DNA of 64,000 nt from Sediminibacillus terrae (GTDB lineage: Bacteria > Bacillota > Bacilli > Bacillales > Amphibacillaceae): positions 434,001 through 498,000 of the forward strand of contig NZ_VZDQ01000021.1 of assembly GCF_009602435.1 (NCBI RefSeq), written 5' to 3'. Both the position numbers and the translations under genes were made by a program. The number at the start of each line of letters is the position of its first letter. The first letter of the stretch is position 1. This document shows positions 31,957 through 41,668 of the stretch, one piece after another. Under the pieces are notes generated by a model that saw only the letters and a list, made by a program, of their open reading frames with translations, did no database searches and was not told the DNA's origin.

Positions 31957-33249
31957 TCATGGATATAGACGGTTGAGCAAACGCGGGAACGGGATAGTCT
32001 CCCTTACATGCTCAACGCCGGCAAACCAAGCCACTGTCCGTTCCAAGCCAAGACCAAACCCGGAATGGGGTACGCTTCCGTACTTTCTTAATTCGAGATA
32101 CCATTGGTAAGCGTCCCCTGTCAGATTATGTTCCTGATAACGCTGCTCCATCAGAGCCAAATCATCGATTCTTTGCGAACCGCCAATCACTTCCCCATAT
32201 CCTTCAGGCGCAATCAAGTCTGCACAAAGAACCACGTCTGGACGTTCAGGATCAGGCTTCATATAAAATGCTTTGATTTCGGCCGGATAATGCGTGATAA
32301 AAACTGGCTTGTCGAAACTTTCAGCGATAGCCGTTTCATGAGGTGCACCGAAGTCTTCGCCCCATTCAATATCATCAAAGCCTTTTTCCTTCAACAGATC
32401 AATCGCTTCATCATAGGTAATTCGAGGAAAAGGAGCCTGGATTTTTGCCAATTTATCCGTATCTCTTTCCAGAATACCGAGTTCAAGCTTACAATTTTCC
32501 AATACGCTTTGTGCGATGAAGCTAACATACTGTTCTTGGATTTCCAAGCTTTCTTCATGTTCTACAAAAGCCATTTCCGGCTCGATCATCCAGAATTCAA
32601 TCAAATGGCGGCGAGTTTTCGATTTTTCAGCTCGGAAAGTCGGGCCAAAGGAAAAAACCTTTCCAAAAGCCATTGCAGCGGCTTCCATGTACAATTGCCC
32701 ACTTTGAGACAGATAGGCCTCTTCATCAAAATACTTCGTATGGAACAATTCAGTGGTTCCTTCAGCAGAAGATCCAGTCAGAATCGGCGGGTCGATCTTT
32801 ACATAATCATGATCGTTGAAGAACTGATAGGTAGACCGAATAATTTCATTACGGATTTTCATCACGGCATGCTGCTTCTTGGAACGCAGCCATAGATGGC
32901 GGTGATCCATCAAAAACTCCGTGCCGTGTTCTTTGGGAGTGATTGGAAAATCTGTCGATTCATGAATGATTTCCAATCCATTTACTTGCAACTCATAGCC
33001 AAACGGAGAGCGGGTGTCCTCTGCCACTGTTCCCGTTACGTATAGGGAGGTTTCCTGGGTGATGTTTTTCGCTGCCTGAAAAATTTCTTCCTCCACTTCT
33101 GCTTTAACGACTACTCCTTGAATAAAACCAGTGCCGTCACGGAGCTGCAAAAAAGCGATTTTGCCGCTGGACCGTTTGTTGGCCAGCCAGGCACCGATGG
33201 TTACTACTTCTCCTACATGTTTTGCTACTTGTGAAATCGTCGTTTTCAA
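31957..33249 (-). CDS. asnS: asparagine-tRNA ligase
   Basis: Charges tRNA-Asn with asparagine. 430 residues: N-terminal OB-fold anticodon-binding domain (about 1-105) with [16 protein letters not shown], then the class II core with motif 2 [19 protein letters not shown] (about 206-224) and motif 3 [15 protein letters not shown] (about 396-410). Lengths and motifs are typical for AsnRS of Firmicutes. It follows aspB at 21 bases, so aspartate supply and tRNA charging are co-expressed; there is no room for a T-box leader in that gap. Confidence 0.95.
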   Translation of the reverse strand: MKTTISQVAKHVGEVVTIGAWLANKRSSGKIAFLQLRDGTGFIQGVVVKAEVEEEIFQAAKNITQETSLYVTGTVAEDTRSPFGYELQVNGLEIIHESTDFPITPKEHGTEFLMDHRHLWLRSKKQHAVMKIRNEIIRSTYQFFNDHDYVKIDPPILTGSSAEGTTELFHTKYFDEEAYLSQSGQLYMEAAAMAFGKVFSFGPTFRAEKSKTRRHLIEFWMIEPEMAFVEHEESLEIQEQYVSFIAQSVLENCKLELGILERDTDKLAKIQAPFPRITYDEAIDLLKEKGFDDIEWGEDFGAPHETAIAESFDKPVFITHYPAEIKAFYMKPDPERPDVVLCADLIAPEGYGEVIGGSQRIDDLALMEQRYQEHNLTGDAYQWYLELRKYGSVPHSGFGLGLERTVAWFAGVEHVRETIPFPRLLNRLYP

Positions 33250-33270
33250 AATATAATACCTCCGAACACA

Positions 33271-34455
33271 TTATTGATGGTTTTGTACAAATCGTTTTAT
33301 TCTATTGGCTGCTTCTTCCAATTGTGGTAAGGAAATAGCGTAAGATAAACGAATATTTTCTGGAGCGCCAAAACCCGAACCCGGAACAAGCGCAACCTTT
33401 TCCTCTTCAAGCAATGCCGCTACCCAGTCGTCTACATCGGAAAAACCGTTCGCTTCAACAGCCTCGCGTACATTCGGGAACAAATAGAAGGCGCCTTTGG
33501 GTTTGACACAGGATATTCCTGGAATGTCAGTGATTAATTGATAAAGAGTCTCCAGCCGTTCTTGAAATGACCTTCTCATTTCCTCCACTTTTTCCTGAGA
33601 ACCTTGGTAGGCTTCCAATGCAGCGTATTGAGCGATGGAATTCGGATTGGATGTCGAGTGGGATGCCAACCCGGTCATGGCTTTGATGATTCTGCTGTCG
33701 CCTGCTGCATAACCGATTCTCCAGCCTGTCATGGAATGGGATTTGGATACGCCGTTTATGATTATTGTTTGTTTTTTCAACGCGTCGGATAGTTGCGCGA
33801 TCGATACATGGTGTTGTTCTGTATAAATCAATTTTTCATAAATTTCATCCGACACGATCAATAGGTCATGATCGAGGCATACGTCACCAATTGCATTAAG
33901 TTCCTCTGAGGTATACATCACACCTGTCGGATTGCTTGGCGAATTCAGTATAACCGCTTTTGTTTTATCCGTAATTGCCTTTTTCAATTGATCAGGAGTT
34001 ATTTTAAACTGATTCGCTTCTTCGGATTCTACGACAACCGGTTTCCCTTGTGCCAGTTTGACCTGTTCTGGATAGCTGACCCAATAAGGAGCAGGAATGA
34101 TTACTTCATCTCCTGGGTTAAGAAGAACTTGAAATAGAGTATAGAGTCCGTGCTTTGCCCCGTTGGTCACGATGATTTCTTCCGGCGTAAACTCCAACTG
34201 CTGATCCTGCTTGAGTTTATTTATAATTGCTTCTTTCAATGCCGGAAGCCCGCCAGATGGTGTGTATTTCGTATGACCCTCCCGCATGGCTTTTTCCGCT
34301 GCATCCAAAATGTTTTCAGGCGTGTTGAAGTCCGGCTCCCCAGCGCCGAGCCCGATTACATCATGACCCTGATTTTTCAGTTCTTTCGCTTTGGCAGTAA
34401 TCGCCAAGGTCGAAGAAGGGGTCAGTGTTTTAACTCTGTTTGCTAAATCCATCAT
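33271..34455 (-). CDS. aspB: aspartate aminotransferase AspB
   Basis: PLP-dependent class I aminotransferase that interconverts aspartate and oxaloacetate. 394 residues. N-terminal RVKTLTPSSTLAITAKAKEL, GLGAGEPDFNTP, the PLP-phosphate region ITNGAKHGLY, NSPSNPTG and the PLP lysine in SKSHSMTGWRIGY (about 237) are all visible and match B. subtilis AspB closely. Downstream neighbour asnS is probably in the same transcript, with ypmB and ypmA upstream at 24 bases. Confidence 0.95.
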   Translation of the reverse strand: MMDLANRVKTLTPSSTLAITAKAKELKNQGHDVIGLGAGEPDFNTPENILDAAEKAMREGHTKYTPSGGLPALKEAIINKLKQDQQLEFTPEEIIVTNGAKHGLYTLFQVLLNPGDEVIIPAPYWVSYPEQVKLAQGKPVVVESEEANQFKITPDQLKKAITDKTKAVILNSPSNPTGVMYTSEELNAIGDVCLDHDLLIVSDEIYEKLIYTEQHHVSIAQLSDALKKQTIIINGVSKSHSMTGWRIGYAAGDSRIIKAMTGLASHSTSNPNSIAQYAALEAYQGSQEKVEEMRRSFQERLETLYQLITDIPGISCVKPKGAFYLFPNVREAVEANGFSDVDDWVAALLEEEKVALVPGSGFGAPENIRLSYAISLPQLEEAANRIKRFVQNHQ

Positions 34456-34479
34456 TTACATCACCTTTCCGAAAAATGG

Positions 34480-35016
34480 TCAGGATCGATTAAACCTGAA
34501 ATGGTCTCCGGAACTGCCATCTGTCAGGGAATAATAATGCAATACATATCGATCCCTGTCATCTATGTATTTTAGTTCCAATAGTGGCTGGCCTTTTTCG
34601 ATAGCTAAATTCGTTTCCAAAAGCTCACAACTTGAGCAGTCATTATTCCATGCTTGGAGAATGGATTGTTCAGAAACTAAATCCTCTGAATGGAACAATA
34701 CTATCTTGCCATCCTGCTGTTCAGCTGGCACATAGGCAATTGCCTCCGATCCATCAGCGGTAGTTCCTGTTACAACATGATAAAGTACCTTACCATGATA
34801 ACGGGAAACATCTTCTGCTTGCTCGAGATCCGTTTCGGCGACTGCGCGTTCCGCCGAAGCTTGAAAACCTGCTTCCTTATCCTGCTGGATACTGTTATAT
34901 AAATAAATGCTATATCCCAAAGCAATGCAAAAGACTAAAATAAATAGAACAACTGCCCATTTTACCCAATTAGGTACGGTAAATGGTAAAGATAGCTTTT
35001 CCATCATCTTCATCAT
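34480..35016 (-). CDS. ypmB: YpmB, membrane-anchored PepSY-like protein (DUF5590)
   Basis: Protein of 178 residues (B. subtilis YpmB about 161). A single N-terminal membrane helix (about 18-37) leaves most of the protein outside, with a PepSY/DUF5590-type domain (about 45-170). Its role is unknown. It overlaps the end of ypmA by 47 bases if the first ATG is used; alternative ATGs occur within 12 bases and there is no strong ribosome-binding site, so the start is uncertain. It lies in the B. subtilis order ypmA-ypmB-aspB-asnS. Confidence 0.88.
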   Translation of the reverse strand: MMKMMEKLSLPFTVPNWVKWAVVLFILVFCIALGYSIYLYNSIQQDKEAGFQASAERAVAETDLEQAEDVSRYHGKVLYHVVTGTTADGSEAIAYVPAEQQDGKIVLFHSEDLVSEQSILQAWNNDCSSCELLETNLAIEKGQPLLELKYIDDRDRYVLHYYSLTDGSSGDHFRFNRS

Positions 35017-35140
35017 CCAGTGCTAATCCAAACATTAAATCATCTTCTTTCAATGTTCTGTTCAAATTATCGACTATTTTATATAAATCATCAGAATGCG
35101 CAATTTTCACAGTCGACAGCGTTTCAATTTTTTTATCCAT
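34970..35140 (-). CDS. ypmA: YpmA small protein (DUF4264)
   Basis: 56-residue soluble protein of unknown role. The pattern IETLSTVKIAHSDDLYKIVDNLNRTLK then LMFGLALD...FTIYRT (in blocks) matches YpmA of B. subtilis. ATG 35140 is 7 bases after GGAGGTG; the five upstream codons in the same frame lack a signal. First gene of the ypmA-ypmB-aspB-asnS cluster. Confidence 0.88.
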   Translation of the reverse strand: MDKKIETLSTVKIAHSDDLYKIVDNLNRTLKEDDLMFGLALDDEDDGKAIFTIYRT

Positions 35141-35556
35141 TGGCCACACCTCCACAATTCCCTAAAACACCGGGAATAGTGCATAAGTTTTTGCAGTTAT
35201 TGTGCACTTACTCATCATAACTTATTTTTGTCCATTCTTGAAGCGGTTTGGCATAAAATGACGAAGAAGTTGAGAAGTCAGCGTGCGCAACAATTGTTTG
35301 TTTCCTTCACCATAGGCAGAATTGTCATTGCTATCAATATTTGTAACACATAGCTGGGCCGATTTAACCCACAATATAGTTAGAGTTGAAAAACAAATTC
35401 CTTCTTCATTTAAATGAACAATTTATCGCTGTTTAATGATTTGTATTTTTTCAACCAAATTCCCTAACCCATACACCAATCGTGCGCTGCTTGCAGCGCA
35501 CTTTTTTTGATTGATTGGTTAATCCATAAGCGGCAGATGGATGCCGCATGGCTTAT
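35141..35556. other. intergenic region with possible small RNA
   Basis: About 400 bases between ypmA and the secreted beta-lactamase-fold gene, both on the minus strand. It must hold the ypmA promoter. A plus-strand terminator at 35482-35508 has no plus-strand gene in front of it. A candidate promoter, TTGAAA with TTTAAA 17 bases later (about 35388-35416), would give a transcript of roughly 90 bases ending there. Confidence 0.4.
35482..35508 (+). terminator. orphan Rho-independent terminator
   Basis: GTGCGCTGC (35482-35490) and GCAGCGCAC (35493-35501) form a perfect stem followed by seven T on the plus strand. Neighbouring genes are on the minus strand, where only an A-run precedes it. Confidence 0.8.
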
Positions 35557-36345
35557 TCATGATAATACTTCATAATCCCTCTCGTTTAAACGGATAATGG
35601 TGGTTCCGACTTGGTCAAGCTGGTACACATCTATCCACGATTCATTGAGACGCTCCATCAATCCCTCGTTCGGATGCTTCTCTTTGCTGTTGAAAATGAT
35701 ACCGATATGGGGATCGATTTTTTCCAACAGATAACCGCTCGGCGACTTACCACTTGCATAATCGCCAATTTTGATGATCTGGGGATCCAGTTCATGCTGC
35801 AACAGTTCATCTTCATCCTCTATCGAGCTGTTACTGAAATAAAGCATGGATATATTTCCATAAACAATATCGAGGGTCATTTCCCCAGATTCTTCTGCTT
35901 TCAGAACAGTCAATGAACCACCCATCGGTAAATCGACGAGTTTATCGGAATCCCATTTCACACTTTTGTTGTCTTCTACTTCCTTCCCGCATGTCTTACT
36001 CAATTTACCGGAATATGCAATTTTTTCAGGATGGAAGCGATCAATCAGCTCGGCGGTATTTCCACAGTAGTCGGACATCTGTTTTGTCAAAATGATTGTA
36101 TTGATTTCCTCGACTTCCAATTCTTCGAGCTGTTCAAACAAAGCACTTGTGCTTGCAGGAGCACCTGTATTAATTAATATCGCCCCGTTGAAACCCTTTA
36201 TCAAAGTAGCTTCTCCATCTGGAAGATGGAAAAACGCATAATATATTTCCCCATCCTTCAGGTCGACCAACGCCTCACCTTGTAACGAAGGTAACAAAAG
36301 AATAAAGATCAACCACAGACAAAATGCACAAGAAACCTTTTTCAC
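35557..36345 (-). CDS. secreted metallo-beta-lactamase-fold protein lacking the metal motif
   Basis: Exported protein of 262 residues with a signal peptide (about 1-25, KKVSCAFCLWLIFILLL core). After it, IYYAFFHLPDGEATLIKGFNGAILINTG (in blocks) resembles the start of the ComEC-type metallo-beta-lactamase domain (family pattern: DVGQGDS, LIDTG). The HxHxDH zinc motif expected next (TH-HxDH) is replaced by ILTKQMSDYCGNTAEL, so only the Asp remains. It is therefore likely inactive as a metallo-hydrolase, or uses another role. The frame opens with GTG at 36345. Function unknown. Confidence 0.55.
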   Translation of the reverse strand: MKKVSCAFCLWLIFILLLPSLQGEALVDLKDGEIYYAFFHLPDGEATLIKGFNGAILINTGAPASTSALFEQLEELEVEEINTIILTKQMSDYCGNTAELIDRFHPEKIAYSGKLSKTCGKEVEDNKSVKWDSDKLVDLPMGGSLTVLKAEESGEMTLDIVYGNISMLYFSNSSIEDEDELLQHELDPQIIKIGDYASGKSPSGYLLEKIDPHIGIIFNSKEKHPNEGLMERLNESWIDVYQLDQVGTTIIRLNERDYEVLS

Positions 36346-36404
36346 TTTTCCATCACCTATCCTAGATTAAACTAGTTATAGGGTATGTAGAAAAACGATT
36401 CATA

Positions 36405-39203
36405 TCATAACCACGCTTCAGCTTTTTCAATTATCTTCGAAGTGGAATCGTAGGTTATCGGTACTTCTGGAATAGAATCAGTAAAATATTTTCCATATCT
36501 CGCTTTGACTATCCGTTCATCACAAATCATGACAATACCTCGGTCTGTGCTGGATCTGATCAAGCGGCCAAATCCCTGTTTAAAGCGGATAACCGCATTG
36601 GGAAGCGCCAACTCCATGAACGGATTCTTTCCTGTTTCTTTTAACTGTGCCGATTTAGCTTGGTATACTGGATGATCCGGTGGCTGAAAAGGCAAACGGA
36701 CAATCACGAGAGAAGACAGGTCGCTTCCCGGTATATCGACTCCCTCCCAGAAGGAACTGGTTCCTAACAGAATCGACCGCTCGAAAGCCTGGAAATTCTT
36801 TTTCAAACGCGCCCGGCTCCCACTCGATATTCCTTGTGCAATGAGGATGAAATCTTTTTCCTCTGTAAGCTCCTTCAATACCTGGTGGGCTTTACGGAGC
36901 ATATCATAAGAAGTGAACAATACAAGCATTCTTCCCTCCGAAATTTCGGCCAAAGAATAAACAGCCTCACAAACGGCCAAAATATACGCTTCTGGGTTGC
37001 CATATTTCATATCAGGGAAATCGTTCGGTACCATTAACTGAACCTGTTGATCGTATTGGTAAGGAGATTGTATTTTTTTCTCTATGGTCGTTTCAGAAGG
37101 CAGGCCCAACCTTTCTCGTATATAATTGAATGACTTATTCATGCTCAAAGTTGCACTGGTGAGCACAATACTGTCTTTTTTGGAAAACAGATCTTCAAAT
37201 AATGCACTTGCCACCTCTACTGGTTCGCTATACAAATAAACAGCATTTTTTGCTCCATGTGCTTCGATTTCTGCCCACTTCACTTGATTAGGATCAGCAG
37301 AAAAGAAAAAATGTTCCAGTTCGTCGATGAGATTTTGCAACAATTCGATAAAGCTCTGCACCTCGTCCATCAAGTCGGTTGCTTGGGAACCAGTTTCCGT
37401 TCCGCCTTCTGCTTTTTTGATTTGCGACAATATATGGATCAGATCTCTGATCAAGAAGCTTAACCTGCCAGCCATTTCCTTAATTGCATTCCAAGATTTG
37501 GTATCCTCGTTATCTTTATCAAATCGAAATTGCATTCTTCCAATATCATTCAGGGCAGTATTTCGCCTGTTTTGTTCCAAAACGTAGTGAAAAACATAAC
37601 GAAATAACTCATCCGCTTCCACTTTAGACTGCTGCCACAAGTCATCCCAATTTCCGGATGCCTCTGGTATTTCCTCTGATGCGGCTAGAGCACGGTGAAA
37701 CCAGTCGCCTGGATCCGTGGTTCCGATGCGATTGAATAAATGCTGAATACCCACATAGTCCAATTTCAATCCAAAATGTTTTGCGGCCGTGGCTTCCAGA
37801 TGATGTGCTTCATCAATGATTGCCATTTTATAGGAAGGCAACAATTGGAAATCACTAGTCAAATCGGTACAGAACAAGGAATGGTTGGTAATGACCAGAT
37901 TGGCATGTTGCACCTTGTTCCTCACCCGTTGGTAAAAGGATCGGCTGAACCAGGGCGAACGGGGATCAAGATACCCTTCTGACTCTGTAGAGATACTGCG
38001 GAAAAAATTTTTTCCGCTTGAAGGCAGTTGGACTTCATCGATATCTCCTGTATCCGTTTCGGTCAGCCATACTAGAAGGATTGCTTTCGTAAGGGTAATA
38101 TCATAATTATCCTGCTGTTCCGAAAAGATTTCTTTTTCAAATTTACTAAGGCTTATGTAATGTTGCTTTCCTTTGATCAACGCTGCCTGGAAAGGTAACT
38201 CCACCATTGCTTGGAGCAGCGGTATTTCTTTTTCAAGCAGTTGGGACTGCAGTTGCGTCAAGTGCGTACTGATGACGACTCTCTGCCCTTTTGCTAACGA
38301 TTGATAAATTGCCGGCAGCAAATAAGCCATCGACTTTCCCGTGCCGGTTTCCGCTTCTATCAATGCATGTTGCTTGCTTTCAAAAGCATCGAAGACCGTC
38401 TCTGACATTTCTCGCTGCCCTGGTCTTTTTTCATACCCTGCCATAAAATCTGACAGCTTTCCACCTTGTTCATAAATAAGGTCCAAAAAATCTGCGTAAG
38501 CTGGCAAGGGCTGCTCCTCGGAAGCTTCACGGTCGGGAATTTGCTTCAGTGCAATCCCACGGAAAATCTCAAGGTCCTCTCTCTCTTGCTCGGTAAAAGC
38601 GGCCGCATCCATATACGCTTGAAGGATTGCGAACAGATCACTCTTCAGCCTTGTTTCCAAGGACTGCAGCTGTGTCAATGTTTCAAGTGGCAGCAACTCC
38701 AACCTGGCAAATAAACATAACAGCAATTTTGCCGTTACATCTGCGTCGGACAACGCCCGGTGCGGATCGGCATGTCTTAAGGATAAATATTCAGAAAGCT
38801 GCCCTAACTTAAACCCGGGAGCCTGCGGCAATAAAATCCTTGCAAGCTCGACAGTATCCAGAACAGGCTGTTGTAAAGCCTTCCTGCCAGCAGTCTGTAT
38901 TTCATAATTAAGGAAGCCAAGGTCGAAGGGTACATTATGGGCCACTACGTAAGCATCCGCGAAACAAGTAATCACCTCGTCGACTATATCAGGAAACACG
39001 GGAGCATCCTCTACGTCTTCATCCCGTATACCGGTCAAATTGGTGATGAACGGGGGAATGGTTATTCCTGGATTCACCAAGCTGGAAAACTCTTTAACAA
39101 CCGTTCCGTTTTGTAATACCACTATTCCAATTTCAATTATTTTATCCCCTTTAGATGGTGTGTGACCGGTAGTTTCCAAATCGACTACTGCAAAAGTTTG
39201 CAT
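36405..39203 (-). CDS. dinG: DinG: 3'-5' exonuclease and XPD-type helicase
   Basis: 932 residues, equal to B. subtilis DinG. An N-terminal DEDDh exonuclease (about 1-165) has VDLETTG (7-13), HNVPFDLGFL and HRALSDADVTA; the helicase core has Walker A AETGTGKS near 283-290, DEAHH near 464 and C-terminal motifs (TSATLS, SSFWEGVDIPG, QGFGRLIRS) of the XPD/Rad3 superfamily 2. In B. subtilis it is mainly an exonuclease, and iron-sulfur Cys residues are absent or few, as expected for the Firmicute branch. ATG 39203 follows GGAGGTG. It lies downstream of panD's block, transcribed the same way. Confidence 0.95.
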   Translation of the reverse strand: MQTFAVVDLETTGHTPSKGDKIIEIGIVVLQNGTVVKEFSSLVNPGITIPPFITNLTGIRDEDVEDAPVFPDIVDEVITCFADAYVVAHNVPFDLGFLNYEIQTAGRKALQQPVLDTVELARILLPQAPGFKLGQLSEYLSLRHADPHRALSDADVTAKLLLCLFARLELLPLETLTQLQSLETRLKSDLFAILQAYMDAAAFTEQEREDLEIFRGIALKQIPDREASEEQPLPAYADFLDLIYEQGGKLSDFMAGYEKRPGQREMSETVFDAFESKQHALIEAETGTGKSMAYLLPAIYQSLAKGQRVVISTHLTQLQSQLLEKEIPLLQAMVELPFQAALIKGKQHYISLSKFEKEIFSEQQDNYDITLTKAILLVWLTETDTGDIDEVQLPSSGKNFFRSISTESEGYLDPRSPWFSRSFYQRVRNKVQHANLVITNHSLFCTDLTSDFQLLPSYKMAIIDEAHHLEATAAKHFGLKLDYVGIQHLFNRIGTTDPGDWFHRALAASEEIPEASGNWDDLWQQSKVEADELFRYVFHYVLEQNRRNTALNDIGRMQFRFDKDNEDTKSWNAIKEMAGRLSFLIRDLIHILSQIKKAEGGTETGSQATDLMDEVQSFIELLQNLIDELEHFFFSADPNQVKWAEIEAHGAKNAVYLYSEPVEVASALFEDLFSKKDSIVLTSATLSMNKSFNYIRERLGLPSETTIEKKIQSPYQYDQQVQLMVPNDFPDMKYGNPEAYILAVCEAVYSLAEISEGRMLVLFTSYDMLRKAHQVLKELTEEKDFILIAQGISSGSRARLKKNFQAFERSILLGTSSFWEGVDIPGSDLSSLVIVRLPFQPPDHPVYQAKSAQLKETGKNPFMELALPNAVIRFKQGFGRLIRSSTDRGIVMICDERIVKARYGKYFTDSIPEVPITYDSTSKIIEKAEAWL

Positions 39204-39462
39204 TTTCTCACCTCCATGACTATCAAATTGCTATGTACGGTCAAAAGCGAAACGCAGGTTTGTAAGTGTACAGGCTAAATTCGCCACCTCCTGTGGCGAC
39301 ACCTGCATGACCCACATCGTATGGGCCTCCGACAAGCTTAAGAACAAATTCGGTGTGGTGCTTTTGCCACACTGAGTTTGTTCTTAAGACCTCAAGGGGG
39401 CAGGCGCTGAAGCTGGATGAACAAAAGGACCAGCTTCATCCGGCTACTTATATTGCTAAGAT
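39204..39462. other. intergenic region between dinG and the panD terminator
   Basis: About 260 bases, taken up largely by a full family A repeat (39268-39430). The dinG promoter should be in the first 60 bases. No gene was found. Confidence 0.5.
39268..39430 (-). repeat. dispersed palindromic repeat, family A, full copy
   Basis: Includes the 57-base tail shared with 18174-18230, then a hairpin with CTTAAGAACAAA (39337-39348) paired to TTTGTTCTTAAG (39377-39388) and inner GTGTGG/CCACAC, then the flank with GGGGGCAGGCGCTGAAGCTGGA. Orientation is opposite to copy 1 at 10727-10835, which has the same CAGC-stem-GGGGGC plan but a different stem sequence. Confidence 0.7.
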
Positions 39463-39497
39463 AAAAAAACCCTTATCACACACCACGTTGATAAGAG
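39463..39497 (-). terminator. Rho-independent terminator of the panBCD operon
   Basis: CCCTTATCA (39470-39478) pairs with TGATAAGAG (39489-39497), one G-T-type mismatch, and on the minus strand seven T follow. It lies about 50 bases after the panD stop codon. Confidence 0.8.
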
Positions 39498-39545
39498 TTT
39501 CAAACTAGGGATGTCCCTTATGGTATTCATTTCATCGTTTAATGT

Positions 39546-39929
39546 TCAGATGACTGTCAACGGCGGTTCTTCTTCTATAAGCTCTACTATTTGGTTATAT
39601 TCATTCATCAAGGCAATTTTTGGAGAGAAATCTGCTAACTCTTCTTCTGCAACCATTGCATAAGAAACAATGATTACCACATCATTTTTTTGCACCAACC
39701 GTGCTGCCGCGCCATTCAGACAGATGACGCCACTTCCCGGTTCTCCGGGAATGACATACGTTTCCAGGCGTTCCCCATTGTTGTTATTTACAATCTGCAC
39801 TTTCTCGTTTGGCAAAATGCCCACCCGTTTGAGAATATCAGAATCAATGGTAACACTGCCAACATAATCCAGGTTGGCCTCTGTCACACGAGCACGATGA
39901 ATTTTCGCTTTCATCATGGTACGTAACAT
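39546..39929 (-). CDS. panD: aspartate 1-decarboxylase
   Basis: Pyruvoyl enzyme that makes beta-alanine from aspartate for pantothenate. 127 residues, the same length as B. subtilis PanD. The self-cleavage site is Gly-Ser in YVGSVTID (about 24-25), giving the alpha subunit with its pyruvoyl group. The [13 protein letters not shown] start and [11 protein letters not shown] and [15 protein letters not shown] blocks are typical. It ends the panB-panC-panD operon, 11 bases after panC. Confidence 0.97.
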   Translation of the reverse strand: MLRTMMKAKIHRARVTEANLDYVGSVTIDSDILKRVGILPNEKVQIVNNNNGERLETYVIPGEPGSGVICLNGAAARLVQKNDVVIIVSYAMVAEEELADFSPKIALMNEYNQIVELIEEEPPLTVI

Positions 39930-39940
39930 ATTTTTTCCTC

Positions 39941-40810
39941 CTATAACCCTTCGGATAGAAGACCGTTCTGGTCAAGCACCAAATTGTCGATCAACCTTGC
40001 CTTTTCAAAGTGGACAGCTGCTGCGAGAATCACCTGCCGCTGCACGACATTCATTGGAGTCAATTCCGGATAAGTTAATAATTCCACATAATCTATTTTA
40101 CCATGGGTACGTTTTTTTATGAAATCTTCGACCTCTTTTACAATCGTATCAGGATTTTTCGTTCCGTCAACAATTAATTGCCTTCCGTGCATCAGAGCTT
40201 GATATATTTCTTTTGCTTCCTGTCGTTCTTGATCGGAAAGATAGACATTCCGGCTGCTTTTTGCCAAACCGTCTTCCTCTCTGACTGTCGAAACCGGAAC
40301 GATATCGAGCGGAAAATTAAAGTCTTTCACCAAAGCATCGACTACTGCAACTTGCTGGGCATCCTTCATGCCGAAGTATACGCGGTGCGGTTGTGCAAGA
40401 TGAAATAGTTTCGTAAGCACTGCAACAACACCATCAAAGTGACCTTCCCGTGATTTTCCGCACAATACATCCGCTCTGCGGACGACCCGCATAGTAATGG
40501 CCTGTTCTTTCGGATACATTTCTTCCGTACTTGGAAGAAATAAAATATCAACGTGTTGGGTTTTGGCAATTTGTGCATCCCGTTCCTGATCTCGCGGATA
40601 TGTGTCAAAGTCCTCGCCAGGTCCAAACTGCAAGGGATTGACAAAAATACTGACGATCAAAATGTCGTTTTCGTTTCTCGCTTTTTCCATCAGCGCCTGA
40701 TGGCCTTCATGCAAATACCCCATGGTAGGCACGAAACCAATCCGTTTGCCTGATTGCCGCAATTTCTCTGCTTGTTGCTGGAGCTGCTTAACTGACCTGA
40801 TTATTTCCAT
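39941..40810 (-). CDS. panC: pantothenate synthetase
   Basis: Joins pantoate and beta-alanine with ATP to pantothenate. 289 residues. [12 protein letters not shown] (about 29-40) is the nucleotide-binding HIGH-like motif, [14 protein letters not shown] (about 57-70) binds pantoate, and SSRNVYLS (about 186-193) is the KMSKS-like loop. Start and stop abut panB (ends at 40811), so translation is coupled. Cytoplasmic; last step of pantothenate synthesis. Confidence 0.97.
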   Translation of the reverse strand: MEIIRSVKQLQQQAEKLRQSGKRIGFVPTMGYLHEGHQALMEKARNENDILIVSIFVNPLQFGPGEDFDTYPRDQERDAQIAKTQHVDILFLPSTEEMYPKEQAITMRVVRRADVLCGKSREGHFDGVVAVLTKLFHLAQPHRVYFGMKDAQQVAVVDALVKDFNFPLDIVPVSTVREEDGLAKSSRNVYLSDQERQEAKEIYQALMHGRQLIVDGTKNPDTIVKEVEDFIKKRTHGKIDYVELLTYPELTPMNVVQRQVILAAAVHFEKARLIDNLVLDQNGLLSEGL

Positions 40811-41653
40811 CTACTTTTCTTCCTCCCGATTCACTTCAGGCAAAAACTCCTGGTTCATGGTGAAGGAATGATCATCGTCTGGAAATATGGATGATTTAAC
40901 CTCTTCGATGTACCTTTTCAATGAATCCGTAATATCATCATTAGCATCCATATAAGCTTTTACGAATTTAGGCAAACGAGCGACACCATACTGAAGTACA
41001 TCATGGTAGACAAGCACTTGCCCATCACAAGCTTTTCCTGCACCAATCCCGATAGTGGGAATGGATAAAGAACCGGTAATGGTTTCCGCAAGCTCTTTCG
41101 GAACACATTCCAGGACAAGGGCAACTGCTCCGCTCATTTCTACAGCTTTTGCCTCTTCCCAAATCTTTTGAGCTGTGTGCCGATCTTTTCCTTGTACCCG
41201 GTACCCTCCCAACACATTTACAGACTGTGGAGTCAATCCTAAATGGGCGACCACTGGTACTCCCGCTGCTGTCAGTCTTTCAATCAACCTTAAGTTTTCC
41301 GATGAAGCCCCTTCAATTTTCAATGCATGGGCATTTGTCTCCTGGAAAAGATGTTTAGCATTGTTCAACGAGTCCTCTAACGATACGTGATAAGACATGA
41401 ATGGCATATCCACAACTAAAAAAGTATCACGGGCCCCTCTGGCAACCGCTTTACCGTGATGTATCATATCGTCGGTGGTAACCTGTACAGTAGAAGCATA
41501 ACCGAGTACGACCATCCCCAAAGAATCTCCGACAAGAAGCATGTCAATACCTGCCTGCTCCGCAAGCCTAGCGGACGGGTAGTCATAAGCAGTGAGCATT
41601 GTTATTCTCTCGCCCTTTTCTTTCATGCTTTGCAAATGAGAAACAGTCAACAT
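40811..41653 (-). CDS. panB: ketopantoate hydroxymethyltransferase
   Basis: Transfers a hydroxymethyl group from methylenetetrahydrofolate to ketoisovalerate, first step of pantothenate synthesis. 280 residues, the family length. [34 protein letters not shown] (in blocks, about 19-52) contains the Mg2+-binding Asp residues; [12 protein letters not shown] and [19 protein letters not shown] follow. First pan gene, 15 bases downstream of birA, in the conserved birA-panBCD run. Confidence 0.97.
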   Translation of the reverse strand: MLTVSHLQSMKEKGERITMLTAYDYPSARLAEQAGIDMLLVGDSLGMVVLGYASTVQVTTDDMIHHGKAVARGARDTFLVVDMPFMSYHVSLEDSLNNAKHLFQETNAHALKIEGASSENLRLIERLTAAGVPVVAHLGLTPQSVNVLGGYRVQGKDRHTAQKIWEEAKAVEMSGAVALVLECVPKELAETITGSLSIPTIGIGAGKACDGQVLVYHDVLQYGVARLPKFVKAYMDANDDITDSLKRYIEEVKSSIFPDDDHSFTMNQEFLPEVNREEEK

Positions 41654-41668
41654 TATGTTTTCCCCTTT

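Noticed and set aside
33250-33270. Possible T-box leader for asnS
   Set aside because: Only 21 bases separate aspB and asnS; no room for specifier and antiterminator stems.
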